Positions 1-8,611 of a DNA stretch of 64,000 bases are shown here, piece after piece (position 1 is the stretch's first letter; every line of letters begins with the position of its first letter). The translations under genes were made by a program, and so were the position numbers. A model generated the notes under the pieces. It saw nothing but the letters and a program-made list of their open reading frames with translations. It was not told the origin of the DNA and did no database searches. Origin of the DNA: Weissella thailandensis (GTDB lineage: Bacteria; Bacillota; Bacilli; Lactobacillales; Lactobacillaceae); NCBI RefSeq assembly GCF_005405465.1, contig NZ_BJEC01000007.1, forward strand, positions 37,191 to 101,190, read 5' to 3'.

Positions 1-2
1 AA

Positions 3-689
3 AAGGTAGATATGAAAAGTGTCGCCGTTAGTTTGAGCATGTCAGTTATTGCAATGTTGATTGGTTCAATTTCAAAGGGTTTTGTTCCTTATTATTTAAT
101 CGCCAAAAAAGACTTTACACTGAACATGTTACCGTTTGTGTTGGTCGTTGGATTATTAATGGGTGTATTAGGTGCCTATTTTCGGCGAGGATTCCAATGG
201 GCAGGTAAGCATAGTGCACTGAGCTCACAAATTTTGTGGCAATTACCATTGGCAGCTTTAATTACAGGTTTAGTTGCGATGTTTATGCCCGAAATTATGG
301 GAAATGGTCGTGGATTAGCTGAGTTTGCATTTGTGAATACAGATTATCATTTAGCACTTTTCTTATTGGTGGGCGTATTATTAAAAGCAGTTGTGACCAT
401 CATGACGATAAAAGGTGGGACATCAGGTGGGACATTAACACCATCAATTGCTATTGGTAGTTCACTTGGTGTGTTGATTGGTTTTGTTTATGTATTGTTT
501 GTACCCGGCGCATCACTTGTCCAAGCAGGTGTCATTGGCGCAGCAGGATTTTTAGCAGCATCACAGCAAGCGCCATTAATGGCATTATTTATGTTATTTG
601 AGGTTTGTCATTTAGATTATTCAGCACTATTGCCAATGGGGCTGACAGTTGCTCTGGCTAGTGCTTCATCAAAATGGATTTTAAAATAG
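3..689 (+). CDS. ClC-family chloride channel/transporter, C-terminal part
   Basis: The frame is open to the left edge, so the 5' part of the gene lies outside the window; the ATG at 12 is internal. The remaining ~229 residues are very hydrophobic, with about six membrane segments. They carry the ClC-type loop GGTSGGTLTPS (near residues 135-145 from the ATG at 12), which matches the anion-selectivity G-x-F/L-x-P region before a helix, followed by the GAAGFLAASQQAPL segment typical of the second half of ClC proteins. ClC proteins move chloride, or exchange chloride or fluoride for protons, across the cytoplasmic membrane. No C-terminal CBS domains follow; the protein ends directly after the last helix. 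A strong hairpin terminator follows the stop. The family is fairly certain; the ion is not known. Confidence 0.82.
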   Translation, partial: KVDMKSVAVSLSMSVIAMLIGSISKGFVPYYLIAKKDFTLNMLPFVLVVGLLMGVLGAYFRRGFQWAGKHSALSSQILWQLPLAALITGLVAMFMPEIMGNGRGLAEFAFVNTDYHLALFLLVGVLLKAVVTIMTIKGGTSGGTLTPSIAIGSSLGVLIGFVYVLFVPGASLVQAGVIGAAGFLAASQQAPLMALFMLFEVCHLDYSALLPMGLTVALASASSKWILK

Positions 690-704
690 TATAGATTGTT
701 GGCA

Positions 705-745
705 AAAAAGTGGTTGCGACGTTTGTTCCGTCGCAACCACTTTTT
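705..745. terminator. Bidirectional terminator between ClC gene and PspC gene
   Basis: A perfect 16-bp stem (705-720 with 730-745, core GTGGTTGCGAC/GTCGCAACCAC) has a 9-nt loop. It is flanked by A and T runs, so it reads as an intrinsic terminator in both directions. It lies between the convergent ClC and PspC genes. Confidence 0.85.
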
Positions 746-776
746 AAGTATTATAAATTTAATTAACTAACTAGTC

Positions 777-953
777 TTATCTTTCGGGTAGAACCATCCA
801 AAGAACAAGATAAATAATCAGCCCAGGTACCGGTGTCAGGGTCAATAGAACCCAAATCAAACGAAGCAAAGCAACGCTCCAACCGAAACGCTCAGCTATT
901 CCGCCAATAACACCAGCAAAAATACGATGATTTTTTGAACGATATAGATTCAT
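777..953 (-). CDS. Small PspC-domain membrane protein
   Basis: This 58-residue protein starts with MNLYRSKNHRIFAGVIGG and continues IAERFGW, followed by one membrane segment ending VLWMVLPER. That is the compact PspC domain (the N-terminal R/K-x-I-x-G-V-x-G-G-I-A motif, then a helix hairpin) seen in stand-alone Firmicute proteins linked to envelope stress. The start is supported by AAGGAGGG nine bases upstream. It stands alone, convergent with the ClC gene and downstream of the sugar-porter gene on the same strand. Family assignment is good; the exact role is unknown. Confidence 0.8.
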   Translation of the reverse strand: MNLYRSKNHRIFAGVIGGIAERFGWSVALLRLIWVLLTLTPVPGLIIYLVLWMVLPER

Positions 954-1062
954 TTGTATTCCCTCCTTGTGAAGCCTTTCCCTAAGTATAACGTAATATG
1001 CTAGAAATAGGGTGATTTGACTCTTACCTATGGGCTTTTTACTAGATTAAGTAGTGTTTATT

Positions 1063-2433
1063 TTAAAATTTTGCAGCAGCACGTTTAACCAATCGTGAAT
1101 TTGCAAATAACGTTGCTAAGAAAATGCAGCCTAGATTTGCAAAAGTGAATATGATAAAGACACCAGCTGTTCCTTGTGCCGCAATCAGCATTGGGAAAAT
1201 CAAGCTGATGACGAAGTTTGTCAACCAAGTCATGGCTGTACCAATGGCATTGAAAGTTGTCTTTAATTGCTGTGGGAACATTTCAGATAATAGCAACCAA
1301 GTTGTTGGACTGATTAAACCTTGCTGAGTAGCCAAAAAGAATGACAATATAATTAATACTAATATATTATTCATTGATGTTGCTAGTGGCGATGTTTTCA
1401 TGACCCAGCTCAATAGGCCTAAACTAAACACGTTGGCGATTAGTCCAATAGTTAATAAACGGTAGGGTAACAAACGCTCTACAACTGGTTTACCAACAAA
1501 AATGGCTAATGAAGAAACGACACCAATTAGCACGTTTCCGTACAATGAACCACCAGATCCTAGACCAACTTTTTCAAGAATGACAGAACCGTAGTACATG
1601 ACAGTGTTAATACCAGATGCTTGTTGAATAAACCCAATCGTAATACCAGCACCTAGTAAGTAAAGGGCAGATTTTGATGAAAAAATCAGATGCCAGTCGA
1701 ATTTATCACCCTGTTTTACTGATTCTTTTGCTTCAATGACATTTTCATGAATATCGGTCTTTGAGAACCCAAGTTCTTTGAAAATACGACGAGCATGGTC
1801 ACGCTTTTGTTGTAACAAATACCAAAATGGACTGTTTGGTATTTTTGACGACGCTATCCAGAGCAAAATTGCGGGGATGGCGGCTGCTAACATCATGATT
1901 CGCCAAATTGGATGCCAATCAGGCCAAATAGTTCCTAGAATGGCATTGACAGTAAAGGCGGCTAATTGTCCAAGAACAATACCAATGGCATTTTTGTTAA
2001 CATTCTGAGCTTCTAACGTTTCTGGAGAAACTTCATTTAGATACAATGGCGATAAACTGGATGCGCAACCGACAGATAAACCGAGGATAAATCGAGAGAT
2101 AATCAGCATCCATGCATTAACGGACAAAGCACAAGCGAGGGTTGCTACCGTAAAGATAGCGGCCACCCACTGTAATAATCGTTTACGTCCGAGCTTATCA
2201 GCAAGCGTTGTGTTGGCTAATGCACCAAACATACAACCAAGTACAAGGGCACTAGAAATTAAGCCTTGCAGAGTTGGTGAGGCCCCTAATTGATCAGGCC
2301 GATTAATGAAGGTTAATGCCCCATTAATCACCCCAGTATCGTAACCAAATAGAAAACCACCCAAAGCAATCACATATGAGGTATAACTCAAAAACGGATT
2401 ATTCTTTTTCGGACCAGATTTCTCTTTATGCAA
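1063..2433 (-). CDS. Sugar porter family MFS transporter
   Basis: A 12-helix major facilitator of the sugar-porter family, probably a proton symporter for a hexose, pentose or inositol. Visible family marks are GGFLFGYDTGVINGA in helix 1, ADKLGRKR in the loop between helices 2 and 3, RFILGLSVGCASS in helix 4 with PLYLNEVSP after it, and QQASGINTVMYYG in helix 7. The central PESPRWL motif is altered to PNSPFWYL, and the second G-R-R-x loop is not well preserved. I chose a TTG start at 2433 because GAAAGGAAG lies just upstream; an ATG at 2544 would add 37 residues that look like untranslated leader and overlap the promoter. With TTG the protein has 456 residues. Substrate cannot be told from sequence, and there is no adjacent catabolic gene. 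Confidence 0.82.
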   Translation of the reverse strand: MHKEKSGPKKNNPFLSYTSYVIALGGFLFGYDTGVINGALTFINRPDQLGASPTLQGLISSALVLGCMFGALANTTLADKLGRKRLLQWVAAIFTVATLACALSVNAWMLIISRFILGLSVGCASSLSPLYLNEVSPETLEAQNVNKNAIGIVLGQLAAFTVNAILGTIWPDWHPIWRIMMLAAAIPAILLWIASSKIPNSPFWYLLQQKRDHARRIFKELGFSKTDIHENVIEAKESVKQGDKFDWHLIFSSKSALYLLGAGITIGFIQQASGINTVMYYGSVILEKVGLGSGGSLYGNVLIGVVSSLAIFVGKPVVERLLPYRLLTIGLIANVFSLGLLSWVMKTSPLATSMNNILVLIILSFFLATQQGLISPTTWLLLSEMFPQQLKTTFNAIGTAMTWLTNFVISLIFPMLIAAQGTAGVFIIFTFANLGCIFLATLFANSRLVKRAAAKF

Positions 2434-2495
2434 AATTAAAACACTTCCTTTCAAAAATTCATTCAATAAATAATTACATAAACCATTGTTATGAA

Positions 2496-2534
2496 GTATT
2501 AAACAAGTGATGAAAGTCTGACAATACTTGTCAG
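2496..2534 (-). promoter_or_regulatory. Promoter of sugar porter gene with overlapping palindrome
   Basis: On the minus strand TTGTCA (2524-2519) and TAATAC (2501-2496) are 17 bases apart, a good sigma-A promoter. The 17-bp palindrome CTGACAATACTTGTCAG at 2518-2534 covers the -35 box and the bases just upstream, a usual place for an operator. No regulator gene is adjacent, so the binding protein is unknown. Confidence 0.55.
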
Positions 2535-2621
2535 GAGTTAACAATTTCTACTTATTAGTGTAATAACACGAAACTTAAATGAAAATTAAAAATATGTGGT
2601 GCAGATATGAAAGTGTAAATG

Positions 2622-2667
2622 AAAAAAGTCGAAGAGATTTTGGTAAAAATACCCGAGTCTCTTCGAC
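2622..2667 (-). terminator. Terminator of pepF
   Basis: Inverted arms GTCGAAGAGA (2628-2637) and TCTCTTCGAC (2658-2667) form a 10-bp stem with a 20-nt loop, followed on the minus strand by a run of six T. It sits about 75 bases after the pepF stop codon. Confidence 0.78.
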
Positions 2668-2702
2668 TAGTTAAAAGCTTTCTAAATTTGTGATTGGCAC
2701 AA

Positions 2703-2743
2703 CGTTACACACCGGCTTCAAAGCATCTTTTGTCACACTCTGA
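2703..2743 (-). repeat. Short 3'-UTR repeat A, copy 1 (after pepF)
   Basis: Read on the minus strand, a ~40-nt stretch begins AGAGTGTGACAAAAG, continues TTTGAAGCCGG and ends near TGTGTAACG. It lies directly after the pepF stop codon. Nearly the same sequence lies at 42364-42403, directly at the stop codon of the aldo/keto reductase gene, also in transcript sense and also followed by a terminator. The arms GTGACA and TGTMAC could pair. Function unknown. Confidence 0.65.
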
Positions 2744-4549
2744 TTAAACAAATTGTTCTGACAGGCGCAGGAACTCGTCGATATCTTTTTTCACTAAATC
2801 AGCACCAGCTTGCCAGAAGTCTGGCTTTGTTAGGTCAACACCGAGGTGCTTCTTAGCTAATTCTTCGGTCGTCATATTTGCTGTATCACGTAATAGTGAG
2901 ATATAAGCTTCTTCAAAATTATCTTGGGTTTGTGCCCAGGCATATATTCCTTGGCTGAATAGGTAACCAAAGGTATATGGGAAGTTGTAGAATGGGACAT
3001 CATCAATATAGAAGTGTAACTTAGATGCCCAGAAGTGTGGGTGACGTTCATCCAAAATACCACCAAAGGCTTGCTTTTGTGCATCATCCATTAATTCGTT
3101 TAATCGTGAAGCCGGCACAAAACCACCTTCACGTTCTTCGTAGAAACTCTTTTCGAACAAGAAACGCGTGCGGATGTTTAAGAACATCGCAATGGGATTA
3201 TCCATCTTTGCGTTAAGCAAAACGACTTTTTCGGCATCTGACTTGGCATTTTGCACATTGGCATCAGCAATTAACATTTCAGCAAAGGTTGATGCGGTTT
3301 CAGCAACATTCATCGCATAAGAATCGCGCCAAACAGGCAAATCAGTTAATACAGAGGTGTGGAAGCCATGACCGACTTCGTGAGCAATTGTTGCCGAATC
3401 ATTGACAGAACCGGTAAAGGTAGTAATGATACGAGACTCACGAATGTCAGGAACACTTTCCATCCAAGCACCAGGGGTTTTACCTTGACGGTTTTCAGCT
3501 TCAATCCATTGGTTTTCAAACGCATGTTGCGCAAAGGCGGCCATTTTAGGAGAGTACTTGCCAAAGTTCTTAATGATAAAGTCAGCGGCTTCGTCATAAG
3601 TCATGGTTGTTGGTTCATAGTCACCTAATTTTGTAATGGGTGCTGATTGGTCTTGCCACCCGATTTTTTCTAATCCCAATAATTCTGCTTTACGTTCAAA
3701 GTAAGCTTTAAACATATCTTTGTTATCATCAACAACTTGCCACATCGTCTCCAAGGTTTCACGAGACATACGATTTAATTCAAGTGGTTCCTCAAGAAAA
3801 TCCTTGTAGCCATGTGCTTTTTGTTCTGTTAAACGAGCACCTGCCAAATGGTTGAGGGTATCGGCAGCCAAGTTCTCAGCGCTTCCCCACATTTGTTCAT
3901 ATTGGTGCATGAGTTCGGCACGTGTATCATCGTCAGGATAATCATCAATTCTGTTCAAAGCTTGACCAGCAGACAATTCTTGTTGTTCACCATTTTCATC
4001 AGTGTAAGTCATGGTCAAGCCAGCACTGATGGTATCGTAGTGCTCTGACCAAGCCTTAAGACCATCGAGTTTCAAGGTATTCAATAATTCTTCGATCTGA
4101 TCATCTAATAAACGGTCAGCTTGTGAGCGTAATTCATTCAGATAAAAAGCAACGGGTGCGACACTTTCTTCAGCGACAGCTTGTTTAAATTCTGTGTCTG
4201 AGAATGTTGTTAGTAACTTGGCAAATGCATTTAATGCAGCCTGGTAGGCAACATCCAACTCAGAAACTTTTGTTTGGTAAGGACGATAAGCAGGGTTTGT
4301 ATAGTCAGCTGCTGATAAAGCATTGACGAACAAAGCAGCTGTGCGTAGGCCGGAAAAGATAACTTGGTTGTCATCAACGAGCTTAGCAAAGCCTGAAAAA
4401 TCATCGTCTTCTTTGACATCATAAGCAGCAACATTATTTTTTAAATCAGTGATTTGATGTGCTAGTAGTAATAGTTTATCTGCAAATTCAGGTGATTCGA
4501 TACCACCAGGGTAGATAGGATCTAAATCCCAGTTTAATGAATATGTCAT
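2744..4549 (-). CDS. pepF: M3 family oligoendopeptidase F
   Basis: A 601-residue cytoplasmic zinc metallopeptidase of family M3, the usual PepF size, which cuts short peptides of roughly 7-17 residues in lactic acid bacteria. The zinc site is visible as HEVGHGFH (H-E-x-x-H) with the downstream glutamate in the segment NVAETASTFAEML. The N-terminal helical PepF domain precedes it (EEDDDFSGFAKLVD region onward). The start is supported by GGAGAG six bases upstream of the ATG. It is monocistronic: an upstream TAAAAT -10 box precedes it, and repeat A plus a hairpin terminator follow. It would supply amino acids from imported peptides together with other peptidases encoded elsewhere. I see no damage to the catalytic site. 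Confidence 0.92.
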   Translation of the reverse strand: MTYSLNWDLDPIYPGGIESPEFADKLLLLAHQITDLKNNVAAYDVKEDDDFSGFAKLVDDNQVIFSGLRTAALFVNALSAADYTNPAYRPYQTKVSELDVAYQAALNAFAKLLTTFSDTEFKQAVAEESVAPVAFYLNELRSQADRLLDDQIEELLNTLKLDGLKAWSEHYDTISAGLTMTYTDENGEQQELSAGQALNRIDDYPDDDTRAELMHQYEQMWGSAENLAADTLNHLAGARLTEQKAHGYKDFLEEPLELNRMSRETLETMWQVVDDNKDMFKAYFERKAELLGLEKIGWQDQSAPITKLGDYEPTTMTYDEAADFIIKNFGKYSPKMAAFAQHAFENQWIEAENRQGKTPGAWMESVPDIRESRIITTFTGSVNDSATIAHEVGHGFHTSVLTDLPVWRDSYAMNVAETASTFAEMLIADANVQNAKSDAEKVVLLNAKMDNPIAMFLNIRTRFLFEKSFYEEREGGFVPASRLNELMDDAQKQAFGGILDERHPHFWASKLHFYIDDVPFYNFPYTFGYLFSQGIYAWAQTQDNFEEAYISLLRDTANMTTEELAKKHLGVDLTKPDFWQAGADLVKKDIDEFLRLSEQFV

Positions 4550-4799
4550 TTTATCTCTCCGTTAATCTCATATTATTTTAATTATTTTAGCATAAATAGG
4601 GGGATGAGTATATGAAGGATAAAGAGTTACTGATTGTGTTGGTACGGGGTTATATTTTAACTCTACATGATACGTATGCTAATCTATAGCTCATATATAC
4701 GAAAAGTGAGGGCTGTCCATTGAAGAATTAATACCAGATTAAAATTGCAAAACGACGAATCCCATATTTAATGGGGTAGTGTCGGCATTTTCAGGTGGT

Positions 4800-4880
4800 A
4801 TGGTGACTTCATGGGCGGCTTTTTTGTGCGCGCTATGTTATTTTTACTACCTGATTTATTTAAATGGGGTAACAATATGA
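4800..4880 (+). other. Candidate leader peptide frame coupled to the ABC-F gene
   Basis: A 26-codon frame begins ATG at 4800 (MVTSWAAFLCALCYF, then YYLIYLNGVTI) and its TGA at 4878-4880 overlaps the ABC-F start as ATGA. That overlap is typical of translational coupling. A second small frame, 25 codons, lies at 4612-4689 (MKDKELLIVLVRG...). The 319 bases between pepF and the ABC-F gene hold no other gene; a weak CCCAT/ATGGG hairpin lies at about 4760-4776. Resistance-type ABC-F genes are often controlled by leader peptides, which makes this worth noting. The frame has no clear ribosome binding site and could equally be the remnant of a membrane protein gene. Confidence 0.3.
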
Positions 4881-6376
4881 GCACAATTGAATTAAAAAAG
4901 TTAACTTTTGGTTTTGGTAATCAAACTCAGTTGTTGTTTGATCAAACCAATTTAATCATTGACACAAATTGGAAATTGGCTGTGATTGGTCGTAATGGTC
5001 GTGGTAAAACAACGTTACTAAAGTTGATCATGGGTGCATACCCTTATCAGGGAAGTATCATTCATCAAACAGCTTTCAATTATTTTCCACAACCAATCAA
5101 AAATCGCACGCAACTGACTTATTTTGTTCTGACTGAACAGAATGATATTGAGAGCTGGCGGATAGAGAAAGAATTAAATTTATTACAAGCAGATCCAAAT
5201 ATTTTGTGGCGACCATTTGATAGTCTGTCGGGTGGTGAACAAACAAAGGCATTACTAGCGTTGCTTTTCAGTGATGATCAACACTTTCCATTGATTGATG
5301 AACCAACCAATCATTTAGATCAACGGTCAAGACAACAGGTAGCAAAGTATTTGAAAACAAAAAATCAGGGCTTTATATTAGTGAGTCATGATCGATCATT
5401 TGTTGATGAGGTCGTTGACCATGTGGTTGCTATCGAAAAGCAGCAACTGATGTTGTATCAAGGAAATTTTTCTGTTTATGAAGAACAGAAAGCTATTCGA
5501 GATAATTATGAAATAGAACAGAATAAAAAATTAAAATCAGAAATTAGCCGGTTAAAGCAAACAGCTGCTGAAAAAGCAGAATGGTCACGCGGACGTGAAA
5601 GAGATAAATATGGCAAGCCGAATGTTAAAGGGAGTGGCGCGATTTTTGACACTGGGGCTATCGGTGCACGAGCTGCACGGACAATGAAACGTTCAAAAAC
5701 GTTGGTTAACCATATGGAACAACGGATTGAGACAAAAGAACAGTTACTTAAAGAAATCGAAACAACTGATTCGCTGATAATGAATGTTAAATCGAGCTAT
5801 CATAGGCGACTACTAGTAGTTGAAAATTTACAGCTAGGTTATGACAATCAAGCACTATTTCAACCGATTTCTTTTCAATTAGAGAAAGGGCAGCGAATTG
5901 CACTGCAAGGACCAAATGGTTCGGGAAAATCCTCAATTATTCATTATTTATTGGGAACGTTTAGTGGCCAGGCGAGAGGAAGTGTTGATTTAGCTCAAAA
6001 TATACCGATTAGTTATGTACGACAAAATTATGAGGATAATCATGGGACGTTACCTGAATTTGCTCAAGAGCATCATTTGGTTTATGAAGAATTGCTAAAC
6101 AACCTACATAAATTAGGATTAGAGCGCCAGGTGTTTGAAAATCGAATTGAAGATATGAGTATGGGACAACGTAAGCGAGTTGAGTTGGCTAAATCACTAG
6201 CAACGCCAGCTGAATTGTTTATTTGGGATGAACCATTGAACTATTTGGATGTTTTTAATCATGAGCAATTAGAGCAGGTGATTAAACTAGTAAAACCAAC
6301 GATGCTGATTATTGAGCATGATGAAACTTTTCTAAATAATGTTGCGACACAGGTGATAAAACTTCATGGGGAATAA
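4877..6376 (+). CDS. ABC-F family ATP-binding protein (Lsa/Msr-like)
   Basis: A 499-residue soluble protein with two ATP-binding cassettes and no membrane domain, the ABC-F layout of ribosome-associated factors. Cassette 1 has Walker A GRNGRGKTT (near residue 38), signature LSGGEQ and Walker B LIDEPTNHLD. Cassette 2 has GPNGSGKSS, a degenerate signature MSMGQRKR and Walker B LFIWDEPLNYLD. The DEPLNYLD form and the linker GAIGARAARTMKRSK recall the Lsa/Vga/Msr group that protects ribosomes from lincosamides, pleuromutilins or macrolides. Resistance is an inference and cannot be proven from sequence. The start at 4877 follows GGGGT and gives the expected N terminus MSTIELKKL; an in-frame ATG at 4811 is less likely. 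The upstream short frame overlaps by ATGA. Confidence 0.8.
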   Translation: MSTIELKKLTFGFGNQTQLLFDQTNLIIDTNWKLAVIGRNGRGKTTLLKLIMGAYPYQGSIIHQTAFNYFPQPIKNRTQLTYFVLTEQNDIESWRIEKELNLLQADPNILWRPFDSLSGGEQTKALLALLFSDDQHFPLIDEPTNHLDQRSRQQVAKYLKTKNQGFILVSHDRSFVDEVVDHVVAIEKQQLMLYQGNFSVYEEQKAIRDNYEIEQNKKLKSEISRLKQTAAEKAEWSRGRERDKYGKPNVKGSGAIFDTGAIGARAARTMKRSKTLVNHMEQRIETKEQLLKEIETTDSLIMNVKSSYHRRLLVVENLQLGYDNQALFQPISFQLEKGQRIALQGPNGSGKSSIIHYLLGTFSGQARGSVDLAQNIPISYVRQNYEDNHGTLPEFAQEHHLVYEELLNNLHKLGLERQVFENRIEDMSMGQRKRVELAKSLATPAELFIWDEPLNYLDVFNHEQLEQVIKLVKPTMLIIEHDETFLNNVATQVIKLHGE

Positions 6377-6474
6377 TTATAGGTTGTAAATTATATACTG
6401 ATACAGAAAGCAGCGAAATCCTTGTGATATAATACTTTGAGTGAGTTTCATAGGTATAAGATAAGGATTTAAAA

Positions 6475-7440
6475 ATGGTAAAACAACATAAAAAATGGTC
6501 TCGTAAAAGAAAAATATGGACAGTCGCAACGACACTGGTAGTGGTCGTTGGTGCAGCTGTCCTGGGTGCTGGTGGCTATTTCTTTCACGTAGCGGAAGTA
6601 AGAGCAGAAAAGGATTTTGTTGGTAGCGGTTTGGTTAGCAAGAAGAATCCGTTGTACCCGCAACAACAGAAATGGCTAGCTGCAGATACCGAAACATGGC
6701 ATTTAAAAGCTAAAGATGACACAAAGCTAGTCGGATCATATTTGCCTGCGACGCAAGCAACAAACAAAACAGTAATTGTGATTCATGGATTTGGTGTCGA
6801 TCATAAAGCCATGGCACCATATGGTGAGATGTTCCATCGTATGGGCTACAATGTGTTGATGCCTGATAACCGGTCAGCTGGTAAGTCTGAAGGTAAGTAT
6901 ATTGGTTATGGGTATCTTGATGCGAAAGATTACAAAGGCTGGATTGACGAAGTAATTGCCAAAAATGGTAAACAAAGTCAAATTACTGTGATGGGTGCAT
7001 CGATGGGTGGCGCAACCACCATGATGTTGTCTGGTATGAACCCGCCAAAACAGGTTCAGGCTTATGTTGAGGATTCTGGTTATACATCTGTGGCGGATGA
7101 GTTACATTATGAAGCTGGCAATATGTATGGGCTGCCAGACTGGTTAGCAAATATTCTTATCCCGGTTGTTTCAGGATATTCAAAAGTATTAGCTGGTTAT
7201 AGTTATGGTGAAGCTGACGCAGAAAAGTTATTGGCACAAAACAAGCGACCAATGCTTTTTATTCATGGTGATAATGATAAATTTGTACCAACGAAGTTTA
7301 TGAAACCTGTCTATGAGGCAAGTAATGGGCCAAAAGAAAAATATTTGGTACCAGGCGCTGCGCATGTGGAATCGTATCGCACCGATCCAGCAAAGTATGA
7401 GGCAACTGTGCAGAAGTTTTTGAATAAGTACTTTAAATAG
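6475..7440 (+). CDS. Membrane-anchored alpha/beta hydrolase
   Basis: A 321-residue protein with a basic N terminus and one membrane segment (about residues 18-37), then an alpha/beta hydrolase domain facing outward. The oxyanion region VIHGFGVD, the nucleophile elbow GASMGG (G-x-S-x-G, serine near residue 176), the acid region in FIHGDNDKFVP and the histidine in PGAAHVES form a complete catalytic set. It resembles the YqkD/COG1073 group of uncharacterised serine hydrolases in lactobacilli. The start follows ATAAGGAT. A promoter-like TATAAT lies near 6428. It stands alone or leads into the methyltransferase gene 27 bases downstream. Substrate unknown; esterase or peptidase activity is possible. 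Confidence 0.8.
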   Translation: MVKQHKKWSRKRKIWTVATTLVVVVGAAVLGAGGYFFHVAEVRAEKDFVGSGLVSKKNPLYPQQQKWLAADTETWHLKAKDDTKLVGSYLPATQATNKTVIVIHGFGVDHKAMAPYGEMFHRMGYNVLMPDNRSAGKSEGKYIGYGYLDAKDYKGWIDEVIAKNGKQSQITVMGASMGGATTMMLSGMNPPKQVQAYVEDSGYTSVADELHYEAGNMYGLPDWLANILIPVVSGYSKVLAGYSYGEADAEKLLAQNKRPMLFIHGDNDKFVPTKFMKPVYEASNGPKEKYLVPGAAHVESYRTDPAKYEATVQKFLNKYFK

Positions 7441-7467
7441 AGAAAAATTAAATAAGAAAGGAATATT

Positions 7468-8085
7468 ATGGCTGAACACTATTACACAGCAAATCCAACA
7501 ACAGCACATGATGAACATACTTGGACGTTTTCGTTGTTTGACGATCCACTAACATTTACGACGGATGCAGGTATTTTTTCAAAAGGAACGGTTGACTACG
7601 GGACACGGACAATGTTGACGGCATTTAATCAAAATATTCCAGCAGGAAAAATTTTAGATCTTGGTGCCGGCTATGGACCAGTGGCAATTAGTTTGGCGAA
7701 GGTCATGCCGGATCGTGAATTCGTGGCTGCTGAAATTAATGAGCGTGCCGTGGAGTTAGTGGCCCGTAATGCTGAACAGAATCAGGTGGCCCAACAAATT
7801 ACCGCAATACAATCTGATCGGTATGAGCATGTATCAGGAAAGTTTGCCGCAATTTTGACTAACCCACCAGTTCGAGCTGGTAAGCAAATTGTGACGGACA
7901 TGATTAGTGGTGCAGTGGACCACCTGGTTACCGGTGGGACATTGACGGTTGTCCTACAAAAGAAACAGGGCGCACCATCTGCCAAAAAGCTAATGGCTGA
8001 ATTGTTTGGGAATGTGAAAACCATTGCCAAAGACAAAGGATATTATATTTTGGAGAGTAGCTATGTCGGTACCGTTAACAACTAA
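7468..8085 (+). CDS. RsmC-like class I SAM-dependent methyltransferase
   Basis: A 205-residue methyltransferase. Motif I is LDLGAGYGP, the acidic end of strand 2 is AAEINERAVE, and the substrate motif TNPPVRAGK is the N-P-P-[VFI]-R-x-G-K form of the RsmC/YbxB group, which methylates an exocyclic amino group of guanine in 16S rRNA. Bacillus YbxB is the single-domain counterpart of similar length. A GAAAGGAA box precedes the ATG. The 3' end overlaps tadA by 23 bases, so the two are co-transcribed and probably coupled; both act on RNA. Family is clear, the exact target nucleotide is inferred. Confidence 0.83.
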   Translation: MAEHYYTANPTTAHDEHTWTFSLFDDPLTFTTDAGIFSKGTVDYGTRTMLTAFNQNIPAGKILDLGAGYGPVAISLAKVMPDREFVAAEINERAVELVARNAEQNQVAQQITAIQSDRYEHVSGKFAAILTNPPVRAGKQIVTDMISGAVDHLVTGGTLTVVLQKKQGAPSAKKLMAELFGNVKTIAKDKGYYILESSYVGTVNN

Positions 8086-8590
8086 TCAAGTTAACTATTT
8101 TATGGGCCTTGCATTAGCTGAGGCACGTAAGGCCGCTGTTATTGGCGAAGTACCGATTGGTGCAATCGTTGTCCAAGATGGTCAGGTCGTTAGTCATGCA
8201 TTTAATTTGCGTGAGCATATGCAGGACGGTAGTCAACATGCTGAATACCAAGCAATTATAGAAGCTAACCGGCAGTTACATTCATGGCGATTACCGGAGG
8301 CACAATTGTTTGTGACATTAGAACCTTGTATTATGTGCGCAGGTTTGATTCAGCAAACCAGAATTACAGATGTTTATTATGGTGCAGCTGATCCTAAAGC
8401 TGGTGGCGTCACATCAATGTATGAATTGTTGAGTGATACACGTCTAAATCATCAAGTAAGTGTTCATGCGGGTGTACGTGCCGATGAAGCGAGCGCCTTA
8501 CTAAAACAATTTTTTAAGGCAGTTAGAAAGCGAAAAAAGGCTGAGAAGCGGGCACGGCGTTTGGCTGCAGAAAATACTGGTCAAAAATGA
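8063..8590 (+). CDS. tadA: tRNA-specific adenosine deaminase
   Basis: A zinc-dependent deaminase that converts adenosine 34 to inosine in the anticodon of tRNA-Arg(ACG). The cytidine/deoxycytidylate deaminase motifs are visible: HAE (QHAEYQAI, with zinc histidine and proton-shuttle glutamate) and PCxxC (EPCIMCAG). The basic C-terminal tail (KRKKAEKRARRL) is usual. I chose the ATG at 8063 (MSVPLTTNQ), preceded by GGAGAG, giving 175 residues. The order tadA-ffs-dnaX-ybaB-recR is conserved in Bacillales and Lactobacillales and supports the assignment. Confidence 0.93.
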   Translation: MSVPLTTNQVNYFMGLALAEARKAAVIGEVPIGAIVVQDGQVVSHAFNLREHMQDGSQHAEYQAIIEANRQLHSWRLPEAQLFVTLEPCIMCAGLIQQTRITDVYYGAADPKAGGVTSMYELLSDTRLNHQVSVHAGVRADEASALLKQFFKAVRKRKKAEKRARRLAAENTGQK

Positions 8591-8606
8591 AATTCCTTGC
8601 TATAAT
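8578..8606 (+). promoter_or_regulatory. Promoter of ffs
   Basis: TGGTCA (8578-8583) and TATAAT (8601-8606) are separated by 17 bases, with the SRP RNA beginning about six bases downstream. The -35 box overlaps the end of tadA. Confidence 0.8.
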
Positions 8607-8611
8607 ATAGT

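Noticed and set aside
4811..4876. Upstream ATG for the ABC-F protein
   Set aside because: It would add 22 hydrophobic residues not seen in the family; the ATG at 4877 has a better ribosome binding site and the expected N terminus.
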